The notes beneath the pieces were generated by a model, which worked only from the letters and a program-made list of their open reading frames with translations, made no database searches and was not told where the DNA came from. The position numbers and the translations under genes were made by a program. From positions 3,602,501-3,666,500 of the forward strand of contig NZ_CP029488.1 of the NCBI RefSeq assembly GCF_003177035.1: a stretch of DNA of 64,000 bases. The letters run 5' to 3'. Below are positions 56,850-64,000 of this stretch, piece by piece; the first letter of the stretch is position 1, and every line of letters starts with the position of its first letter. This stretch comes from Salinisphaera sp. LB1. GTDB taxonomy: Bacteria > Pseudomonadota > Gammaproteobacteria > Nevskiales > Salinisphaeraceae.

Positions 56850-57826
56850 TTATGTTGCCGCGTAGCACCGTTTGCCGGAAACGCTGCGAAGTAACTGCCG
56901 CTTAGCGCCGGAGAGATCCAAGGGCGCGTGTAAAGCGCCTATAGACATGAACAGCGCATCTGAGAACACGCGTGGCATGCAAACTTTCGAGCGGCTAGAA
57001 AGTGCCTGCTCGATCTCATCTTTATCGTATCCCATCACGCGCAACCGCTCCGACCCAATGTAATCAAGGTAACGACGCGCCCAGGCCTTTCTAAGCGGCG
57101 TATTGAAGACGTCGATCCATGAGTCCTTCGAACCCGCAGAAATAGACTCAAACTTCTTATGGCCAGTCGGATCTCCCATCGCGCCGGCCAACTGAACCAA
57201 ACGGTATCGATCAAGTACTGCGGAATTGTAAACAAGATCAAGATAGGAGAATACTCGTCGCCAGACATCTTCAGGTTCAGCAACCATGCTTCGTACCTGA
57301 CTTGCAAAAAACGCTCTGGAAAGAGTTCAGAGGTCTCCAGCATACTTTCCAAGCCTTTGTACAAATCTATTTTATATCTGTACGCATTCCAACGCCCTCG
57401 TTTCCCCCATGTCTCCAAAATTGACGCAGCAACTGCCAGTGGATTTCGCCAAAGGAGGATACACTTAGCGTTTGGAAAAATATCGAGTATCTCTTTCATA
57501 ATGAGATGATATCTTGGTGTTTTATCGACAAAGTAGCGAGCCCCCTCTCCTGATGCGACGCCGTACAACCGTAACGCGAGCTCACGGATAGCCGCATAGT
57601 AGTCAGATTTCGCGGAGGGTAAATTTTGAGTAAATTCTCTGATCGCTTTAGCTCCGGTGCACTGAGCGTATTCCGTATAAATTCCGTCATCACGCAGCGC
57701 ATAAACGAATGGTAGCAGCAGCCATGGCTCTGCTGCTGTGGCAACATCGTCATGGGCTGCGAGCACCTTTTGCGCAAGGGTTGAACCTGATCTCGGCAGG
57801 CTAAAGATGAATACAGGCTCTGTCAT
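56850..57826 (-). pseudogene. sulfotransferase, broken by one frameshift
   Basis: The first part (to about 57285) has the PAPS-binding FIFSLPRSGSTLAQKVLAAH and the 3'-phosphate motif CILLWRNPLAVAASILETWG, as in cytosolic-type bacterial sulfotransferases. After RYEA the sense passes to another frame, starting MVAEPEDVWRRVFSYLDL and running to KRCYAAT; adding one base in GAAGCATGG would restore a single protein of about 325 residues. If working, it would sulfate a sugar hydroxyl in the polysaccharide. Real inactivation or a base-calling error; sequence alone cannot say. Confidence 0.82.
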
Positions 57827-57901
57827 CAAAGATACTCAAGCTTACAGAACAAAGAAGTAATTAATCTCGCCCCTGGATAGCAACCCATCACGCTTGCGCG
57901 A

Positions 57902-59296
57902 CTATCGGGCGAGGACGCTATTCAAGACAGTACTGGACAGACCGGTCCGCCTTCGAACCAAAGCAACTAGAGCGAAATTCCAACTGACGAGACTCAAGCC
58001 GGTAGCGAGCGCCGCGCCATCGACGTCCCACAGCGGGATAAAAATTGCGTTTAGTACGACATTTACGACCGCACCAATGGTCATTCCCACGACCGAATCG
58101 CGCTCATGGCCAGTCATATTGAGAATTAGCGCCACCGGCCCTGCCCCAGCGTTAATTACCTGCGCTCCGCATAGGATAGCGAGACACAACGCGCCACTCT
58201 CGAACTCGTCACCGAAGACCAGCCGCAAAATCGTCTTGCCGAACAGCGCTAGTACCAGCGCCAGCGGCAGAGCCATGGCCAAAGCACCACGAGCAGCCGC
58301 GGTTAATACGCGCTGCAAGCGTTGCGTTTCACCGGCGGTGTAAAGGTGCGAGATGGTGGGCTGAATAGCCATATTAATAACCACCAGCGAAAAGGCCACC
58401 AACTCGGCACCTCTGGACGCGGCACGGTATACCCCGGCAGAGGCTGCCCCATGTATGCCTGCGAGCATAAGCACGTCGGTCTGCGTGTTGATAATGCTCA
58501 TACCGCCAAGAAACAGCAGCGGGATAGCCGCACGCGCCCAGGTGGCCGTATCGTAGCAGGGCTCTGCACGAAGCATCGCACTCGGCAGCCGGCGTATGAG
58601 CAGCCAAGCGCCAACGACGAAAGCGGCTGCGACGGCGGCGAACCGCAGGGCCAAGACGGATTCTGGCGTGAGCGCGAGCCCCGCGAAGTTCCATGATGCT
58701 AGCAGGCCCAGAAATAGCCCCGGCATAACAACGTTCTCCGGCAACTGACCTAGCACGATATGGTGCAAGCCGCGAAGGGCGGCGGAGCGCAGCGCGCCGA
58801 GCGCAGTCAGCGGCAACAGGCCCATGGCCCACAGCAGGGCATGGCCGGAGGAAAGACGATCTCCCAGCGCCCACACAACGGCGCTACCCAACCCAGCAAG
58901 TATTACTGAGAGTAGCAACACTAGCAGATTGACGCGCTGCAACAGACCGCGCATAAGGCCCCACTCCTCGTTGACACGGTAGCTGGCGAGCAGACGCACC
59001 ACCAATATGGGCAGACCGAGCGTGGTCGGCACGCCGAGCATCAGCAACACGGCCAGCGCCGAAGAGTAAACCCCGTAGCCCGCCGATCCGAGCCAGCGGG
59101 CCAGAAGCACGCTGGAAATCAGTGTAAGCGCCTTTGCTGAAAGGCTAAGAAGGAAGCTGCCGGCGGCTGCGCCGACGAGATGCCGGTACAGCAGTGAATC
59201 GCCTACGGCGAGGCGACGCAGGCGCGCTGCGAAAGAAAAACCCGCGGAGGTCACTGACGGTCTACGGGCGGCACTACGGCGACGAACGAAAGCCAT
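57902..59296 (-). CDS. wzx: lipid-linked oligosaccharide flippase (Wzx-like)
   Basis: A 464-residue MOP-superfamily membrane protein with about fourteen helices. SLSAKALTLISSVLLARWLG and SAGYGVYSSALAVLLMLG near the N-terminus and GVYRAASRGAELVAF later are typical of polysaccharide flippases. It would move undecaprenyl-linked repeat units to the periplasm for Wzy. Confidence 0.86.
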   Translation of the reverse strand: MAFVRRRSAARRPSVTSAGFSFAARLRRLAVGDSLLYRHLVGAAAGSFLLSLSAKALTLISSVLLARWLGSAGYGVYSSALAVLLMLGVPTTLGLPILVVRLLASYRVNEEWGLMRGLLQRVNLLVLLLSVILAGLGSAVVWALGDRLSSGHALLWAMGLLPLTALGALRSAALRGLHHIVLGQLPENVVMPGLFLGLLASWNFAGLALTPESVLALRFAAVAAAFVVGAWLLIRRLPSAMLRAEPCYDTATWARAAIPLLFLGGMSIINTQTDVLMLAGIHGAASAGVYRAASRGAELVAFSLVVINMAIQPTISHLYTAGETQRLQRVLTAAARGALAMALPLALVLALFGKTILRLVFGDEFESGALCLAILCGAQVINAGAGPVALILNMTGHERDSVVGMTIGAVVNVVLNAIFIPLWDVDGAALATGLSLVSWNFALVALVRRRTGLSSTVLNSVLAR

Positions 59297-59813
59297 CCTC
59301 TGGACAAAACTAAAAGTTATAGAATTGTGTTTTCCCGACCCAGCCCCTTAGCCGAATGCCGCGTGTCCCGCGCACGTTCGGCGCGGGACACCGCCAAACC
59401 GCACCGTGGTACGCCTCTGACGCAGCGCTTGGCCGGCCAAGTCCGTATGATCGTGACCATAGCCGTCCCGGACCTATTATCATTAGAGTGTGCAACATTG
59501 CCTTGTTGAGTGATCTGCGCGGGACCATGGCTTGTATCGAGTTTTGGCCGCTTTGTGCTGTGGGCATACTGCGCCCCCGCAATGATGAGGCTACGTGAGT
59601 GCGCTTCCCACGGCAGCTTTGGCATCCAGTCGTAGTTTTCCGCACAACAAAAGCTGCCCTCGCTGCGAGCGACGAAAGGCGAAGCGGGATTACCCACGCA
59701 AAATAACGCGATTTCCGTTTATTGCTACGATGCAAAATGCGTATCCATTAGGCCGAATTCGTCATGAAAACCAGATTGGGGATGGCCTATCCGGCGCATC
59801 GCAAACTCGTGCT
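59297..59813. other. 517-bp spacer with a strong hairpin
   Basis: Between SQD1 and flippase genes on the same strand. It contains a perfect 11-bp inverted repeat (listed separately). The open frames show no family features; I treat the region as non-coding. Confidence 0.5.
59363..59391. repeat. perfect 11-bp inverted repeat
   Basis: GTGTCCCGCGC, a 7-base loop, then GCGCGGGACAC. No T-run on either side. It could end SQD1/wzc transcripts, attenuate expression or stabilise the 3' end; unrelated in sequence to the array repeats. Confidence 0.7.
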
Positions 59814-61049
59814 TCAGCCGGTTGTGCGACCCTCAGAGTGTATCTCCGAATCAGGGTGCATCACTTCCTTTTCTTGGGATCTCCGCTGCTGGGTCCAACG
59901 CGACACGCACGGGATTTTGCTCATATCACAGCGAAGAGCATACTTGTTGGCAATCTCCGTCACTTCTTCCATCAGACCTTCGGTTAGGGTGATGGGCTCC
60001 AAGCCAAGCCCAAGAAAACGATCGTTGGCGACGTGCAACTCGTTCTCGCCAGCCTCGTTGCGCGGATTGTCCAGATACTCGGCTTCCACACTGGTACGCT
60101 CAGTAACCATACGGGCTAAATCGCGAACGCGGTGGGTTTCGGTCATCTGATTGAGGATATGCACCTTGTCGCCACTTTCGGGCGGGTTTTCCAGTGCGAG
60201 TTGGATGCAGCGCACTGTATCCTGGATATGGATAAACGCACGAGTCTGGCCGCCGGTGCCATGGACCGTCAGGGGATACCCCACAGCCGCCTGCATGAGA
60301 AAACGGTTAAGCACCGTGCCGTAATCGCCATCGTAGTCGAAGCGGTTGATGAGCCGATCATCCAGACGAGTTTCGGCGGTTTGCGTGCCCCATACAATAC
60401 CCTGGTGCAAGTCGGTTACGCGGACCCAGTCGTTCTTATTGTAGTAGGCGAACAAGAGCTGATCCTGCGTTTTCGTCATGTGGTAGATGCTGCCCGGATT
60501 GGACGGATAGAGGATCTCGTTCTCGACCAGTTCACCGTCTTCTGTTTCGACCTTGACTGTGAGATACCCTTCCGGAATCTTCATGCCGGCCGTTCCGTAG
60601 CCGTAAACCCCCATAGTTCCCAAGTGGGCGACATGGATGTCCAGGCCACTTTCCACAATGGCCGCCAACACGTTGTTAGTGCCGTTGAGATTATTATCCA
60701 CCGTATAGCGCTTATGGTGGCTTGACTTCATCGAGTAAGGCGCAGCGCGCTGTTCCGCGAAATGCACAACCGCATTCGGCTGCCAGTCGTTGATCAGATC
60801 CAGCAAGCGCTGATAATTCCGCGCGACGTTGAAATTATGAAACGTAATATCACGGCCCGAGACTTCCTTCCACGCCCGCAGGCGCTCGCCCATCGGCCGG
60901 ATGGGGGTAAGCGATTCGCATTCCAGTTCAATATCTATCTCGCGTCGGGAAAGGTTGTCGACAATCGTAATATCATTCCCAAGAGCCGAGAGATGCAGAG
61001 CCGTGGGCCAACCACAAAACCCATCACCGCCGAGGATAAGTATTTTCAT
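59814..61049 (-). CDS. sqd1: UDP-sulfoquinovose synthase, SQD1 type
   Basis: A 411-residue extended SDR that matches SQD1/Agl3 very well: LILGGDGFCGWPTALHLSA, VDNLSRREIDIELECESLTP, VHFAEQRAAPYSMKSSHHKR, LGTMGVYGYG, YHMTKTQDQLLFAYY and VTDLHQGIVWGTQT. SQD1 makes UDP-sulfoquinovose from UDP-glucose and sulfite. In plants and phototrophs this feeds sulfolipid; here no SQD2-like lipid transferase is seen and the gene sits inside an exopolysaccharide operon, so a sulfonated glycan is inferred. The ATG at 61049 gives the family N-terminus. Confidence 0.9.
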   Translation of the reverse strand: MKILILGGDGFCGWPTALHLSALGNDITIVDNLSRREIDIELECESLTPIRPMGERLRAWKEVSGRDITFHNFNVARNYQRLLDLINDWQPNAVVHFAEQRAAPYSMKSSHHKRYTVDNNLNGTNNVLAAIVESGLDIHVAHLGTMGVYGYGTAGMKIPEGYLTVKVETEDGELVENEILYPSNPGSIYHMTKTQDQLLFAYYNKNDWVRVTDLHQGIVWGTQTAETRLDDRLINRFDYDGDYGTVLNRFLMQAAVGYPLTVHGTGGQTRAFIHIQDTVRCIQLALENPPESGDKVHILNQMTETHRVRDLARMVTERTSVEAEYLDNPRNEAGENELHVANDRFLGLGLEPITLTEGLMEEVTEIANKYALRCDMSKIPCVSRWTQQRRSQEKEVMHPDSEIHSEGRTTG

Positions 61050-61139
61050 ATCTTGAGTTTTCCGATGTGTTTTCTGGTTGCGCGCAAGCGCAGAACTTAG
61101 CGCCTTGGCTAACCGCTCTTGCAACGCGAGTCGAGCAGT

Positions 61140-63431
61140 TTAGCTCGACGCCTTGTATTCATAATGGTAATAACTATAGCCGCCAGCATCTTTGGCGTGC
61201 GACTGCTTGTACGCATTGAAGACGACGCCCGCAATGCTGTGGTTCTGGCGAGCGAAGCGTTTGACGCTCTCTTCCAGTTCCGCAAGTGGGTGCTGACCGG
61301 CGCGAGTGACCATGAAGGTGACGATACCGGGCACGGCGCCGGCGATGATGGCGGCATCCGTCACGGCGAGGATGGGCGGGGCATCGATGATGACCAGGTC
61401 GTACTCTTCCTTCGCACGAGTGATCAAATCGGCGAATGCGGCACGCATGAGCAACTCCGATGGGTTGGGCGGCAACTGACCGCTCGTGAGCACGCGGATA
61501 TTGCCATCGTCGGTGATGTTGTGGGCCGCGGCATCCAGCGTCATCTGGCCCGTCAGCACCTGGGACAGGCCGGGTTCACGCGCGCGGTCTTCCACAAACT
61601 CGTGCAACCGGCCCTTGCGCATATCGGCATCGATAATCAGTACGCGCTGCTCGGTTTCCGACAATAGATACGCCAGATTCATGCTCACGAACGATTTGCC
61701 CACGCCCGGCGCCGGCCCGGTGATGAGGATGGCATTACTGCCCGACTCCATTTGGGCAAAATACAGACTGGTACGCAGGCTGCGCAGGGCTTCCACAGCG
61801 ACATCGTCGCCATGGTCCCGGGCCAGAACCGGCGCGGTGCCGTAGCGTTTTTGCCAGCGATCCGATGCACGCTGGAGCCACCCGCTAAAGGGGATGACGG
61901 CATAAACCGGCAGCCCGAGACCGCTTTCGATATCGCTCGGGTCGTTGATGCCACGCCGCAGCGCGGCCTGCAGCAAGACCAGGCCGATGCCGGCAAGCGT
62001 GCCCAGCACCAGGGCCAGCACTAATACCAGCTTCTTCTGGGGAGCCACCGGCTTGATAGGTTGAACGGCGTGGTCGATGATCCGCACATTGCCGACCGTT
62101 CCCGCCTTCATCACGCGCAGCTGCTGGGCCCGGTTTAGCAGGCCGGTATAGAGCTCGGTCTTGACCTGCACATCGCGTTTGAGCCGCAGAATATGTTTTT
62201 CGGCCTCGGGCAGCTTATCGATCTTTTGCTGGAGTTGATGGCTCTGCTGCTTGAGCCGGGCCATCTGGTGGCGCGCCGCTTGCAGAGCCGGATGCTTGGC
62301 GGTATAAGTCTGGCGGAGTTCAGCCAGCTTCATCGCCAGCTTGGAGCGTTTGTCTTCGATGTTGACGCCCTGTTGGAGCAACGCCTGCCCTTCCTGATCC
62401 AGATCCACCGCCTGGCTATGATTCTGCTGGTAGTCCGCCAGCTTGCTTTCGGCCGATTGCACGTCGGACTTGAGCTTGGGTAGCTGCTGGTTGAGGAAAT
62501 CCAGGCTCTTCTTGGCTTGCTCCGACTGGGCCTCCACATTCTGCTGAAGATAATTATTGGCGATCGAGTTCACCACCCGGGTGATATGCGCCTTGTCGTG
62601 GCCCTCGAGGGTCATGTTTACGATCCCGGTATCCTGACCCTGCTCGCCGACCCCGAGTCGCTGAGAAAGATCGTTCACCTGCTGCAGCCAGGCATGGTGC
62701 ACCACAGTGAAGTCGGTCGGCGGCGCGGCCACGGCCAGTTGCTGGACAAAGATCTGCACCGCATGGCCTTGCGCGGTATGGCCGCTGGCCGGTTTGCCGA
62801 CTTGGCCGGTGAGCACCTTGTGGCCCTTAGGGCCAAACAATACATACTGGCCGCCGCCGAGGGCACGCAGGTCGAATGCCTTGCCGAAAAGCACGTTCGG
62901 CACGTCCAGCCGGGTCACCTTGATGCTGGTCGGCTGCCAAGCATAGTGCGACCACCAAAAGCCATGGCTGGGAGAGACCGCGCTCGTGCTAGCCGTGCCC
63001 TGCTCCCGGCGCCGAGCGATAGCGTCGCCGATGACGGGGAAATAATCGGGTGTGACCGAAATATTCAAGTTAAGCTTTTTCACCGTCTGACCGATCACGG
63101 CGCGCGACTGCATGATCTGCATTTCCGGCGCGGCTTTACTGCTGCTCTGCCCCGTGAGCTGCCCGATCTGGGAGGTAATGCCTTCCAGCGGTGAAGCAGA
63201 CTGGTTCGGTTCCACCTGCAGCAATGCGTTTACCTGATACGTGGGCGAAACCACGAACAGATAGAACACGGCCAGCGCCAGTGCCGCGATGACACAGGCG
63301 ATGATTTTCCATTTACCAACCGACACAATGCCCCACAGGCGGGCGAGATCGATTTCGTCGTCCGGCTCGTATTCCCGGCTCGGTTCGGCAGGCCTCATGT
63401 TATGCGGCCGATCGCCGGTCGAATCATTCAT
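61140..63431 (-). CDS. wzc: polysaccharide co-polymerase and tyrosine autokinase Wzc
   Basis: A 763-residue BY-kinase. N-terminal Wzz domain (IDLARLWGIVSVGKWKII, first helix near residue 45), a long periplasmic coiled coil (about 280-430), second helix near 480, then the kinase: Walker A ITGPAPGVGKSFVSMN, Walker A' VLIIDADMRKGRL and Walker B DLVIIDAPPI. A tyrosine cluster ends the protein (GGYSYYHYEYKASS). It controls chain length and export with Wza. No Wzb phosphatase is seen inside the window. Confidence 0.95.
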   Translation of the reverse strand: MNDSTGDRPHNMRPAEPSREYEPDDEIDLARLWGIVSVGKWKIIACVIAALALAVFYLFVVSPTYQVNALLQVEPNQSASPLEGITSQIGQLTGQSSSKAAPEMQIMQSRAVIGQTVKKLNLNISVTPDYFPVIGDAIARRREQGTASTSAVSPSHGFWWSHYAWQPTSIKVTRLDVPNVLFGKAFDLRALGGGQYVLFGPKGHKVLTGQVGKPASGHTAQGHAVQIFVQQLAVAAPPTDFTVVHHAWLQQVNDLSQRLGVGEQGQDTGIVNMTLEGHDKAHITRVVNSIANNYLQQNVEAQSEQAKKSLDFLNQQLPKLKSDVQSAESKLADYQQNHSQAVDLDQEGQALLQQGVNIEDKRSKLAMKLAELRQTYTAKHPALQAARHQMARLKQQSHQLQQKIDKLPEAEKHILRLKRDVQVKTELYTGLLNRAQQLRVMKAGTVGNVRIIDHAVQPIKPVAPQKKLVLVLALVLGTLAGIGLVLLQAALRRGINDPSDIESGLGLPVYAVIPFSGWLQRASDRWQKRYGTAPVLARDHGDDVAVEALRSLRTSLYFAQMESGSNAILITGPAPGVGKSFVSMNLAYLLSETEQRVLIIDADMRKGRLHEFVEDRAREPGLSQVLTGQMTLDAAAHNITDDGNIRVLTSGQLPPNPSELLMRAAFADLITRAKEEYDLVIIDAPPILAVTDAAIIAGAVPGIVTFMVTRAGQHPLAELEESVKRFARQNHSIAGVVFNAYKQSHAKDAGGYSYYHYEYKASS

Positions 63432-63448
63432 CAACTTGCAAAGGCTCC

Positions 63449-64000
63449 CTAAAGGCCGCCGTTTTTGGCGCGGCTGTAGATCAGCAGGGTCTGGAATATG
63501 GTGTTAAGCGCGGGTGTGATCTGGGCGAACGCGCGGTTGAAGTTCACGAGGCTCGCCGGCGCGGCATACACGATATCTCGCGGCTTGAGCTCGAACTGGT
63601 TGGCCAGTACGAGGCCCACCGGAGAGTTGGCGTTAAGACGGTAGACCGTTGGGCGCGAAATCGTACGCCCGCTATCCGAGTCTACCGACGCGCCGTTGGT
63701 CAAGCCGCGGATGACGTAAATGGCGCTGGTATTGGCGGAATCGAGACTCACACCCCCGGCGTCCGCGATGGCGTCGTTGAGGGACATGCCCCCCGTCGAG
63801 TACGGAAGCGCCGTCTGCTTGGAAAATTCACCAACCATGAACACGCGGTTGGCGCTGTCGTCGACAAGCAAATGGTCGTTTGCCTGCAGCGGCACCGAGC
63901 GCCCGGCGGAGTAGATCTGGTTCAAGTCCAGACGGGTGCGGTGCCCGTTGCGCACGAGCACGACATTCTGTACGCCGACACTGCTCGCACCGGAGCTGTT
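63449..64000 (-). CDS. wza: outer-membrane polysaccharide export protein Wza, C-terminal part
   Basis: The last 183 residues; the N-terminus lies beyond the right edge. DHLLVDDSANRVFMVGEFSK, GMSLNDAIADAGGVSLDSAN and LKPRDIVYAAPASLVNFNR are SLBB/Wza-like segments, and the end (AQITPALNTIFQTLLIYSRA) is the amphipathic helix region that forms the outer-membrane pore in Wza. The frame is open to the window end. It lies 17 bp before wzc. Confidence 0.9.
   Translation of the reverse strand, partial: NSSGASSVGVQNVVLVRNGHRTRLDLNQIYSAGRSVPLQANDHLLVDDSANRVFMVGEFSKQTALPYSTGGMSLNDAIADAGGVSLDSANTSAIYVIRGLTNGASVDSDSGRTISRPTVYRLNANSPVGLVLANQFELKPRDIVYAAPASLVNFNRAFAQITPALNTIFQTLLIYSRAKNGGL

Noticed and set aside
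59317-59735. Minus-strand ORFs of 126 and 141 aa before the flippase gene
   Set aside because: Low-quality frames overlapping each other and a hairpin; no conserved domain that I can recognise, so left as spacer.

Overview
The window reads as chromosomal DNA of a high-GC gammaproteobacterium. The housekeeping order (yccA end, cysG, serS, rarA, lolA, ftsK, aat, infA) matches the arrangement I know from Pseudomonas and relatives, with extra genes inserted. I cannot fix the genus. A halophilic or marine lineage such as Salinisphaera would fit, but that is a guess from gene content and base composition. Most reading frames are GC-rich; the pilin and several polysaccharide genes (about 50-61 kb) are visibly more AT-rich and probably came by transfer.

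Region 1 (0.2-13.5 kb) is a complete-looking aryl polyene (APE, xanthomonadin/flexirubin-like) pigment cluster lying between the yccA end and cysG. It forms two divergent operons around a 336-bp spacer. The minus operon holds an acyl carrier protein, a membrane protein, an acyl-AMP ligase, a dehydratase, an acyltransferase, a ketosynthase, a chain length factor and a second dehydratase. The plus operon holds a thioesterase, a LolA-like protein, an MMPL exporter, a flavin halogenase-like enzyme, a DUF3261 lipoprotein, a ketoreductase and a phosphopantetheinyl transferase. Together these would make, reduce, dehydrate, possibly halogenate and export a polyene fatty acid to the outer membrane.

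Region 2 (13.5-34.4 kb) is core chromosome: cysG, a TSUP anion transporter and cysB (sulfur assimilation); serS; a solute-symporter-type hybrid sensor kinase with its LuxR-type response regulator (CrbS/CrbR, MxtR/ErdR-like); an L-2-haloacid dehalogenase-like HAD; rarA, a VanZ-like protein, lolA, ftsK, a small acidic protein, a DUF482 GNAT protein, aat and infA.

Region 3 (34.5-43 kb) carries a type IV pilin with a near-consensus sigma-54 promoter, an O-antigen-ligase/O-oligosaccharyltransferase-like membrane protein, an unknown envelope protein, two nucleotide-sugar genes (TviB-type dehydrogenase, UDP-glucuronate 4-epimerase-like) and two PIN-type toxin-antitoxin pairs.

Region 4 (43-64 kb, all minus strand) is a Wzx/Wzy-type exopolysaccharide locus: Wza (cut by the window end), Wzc, an SQD1-type UDP-sulfoquinovose synthase, flippase, a frameshifted sulfotransferase, glycosyltransferases, polymerase, a frameshifted methyltransferase, an FkbM methyltransferase, a WcaI-like transferase, gmd and fcl (GDP-fucose) and a WcaJ-like initiating transferase. 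The product is predicted to contain fucose and perhaps a sulfonated sugar.

Across regions 2-4 a family of palindromic repeats recurs. It forms tandem arrays of about 136 and 152 bp units and occurs as single copies. It sits in six of the eight gaps between convergent genes; the other two are an 18-bp gap and one with an ordinary intrinsic terminator. Two arrays in opposite orientation bracket the response regulator/dehalogenase pair.
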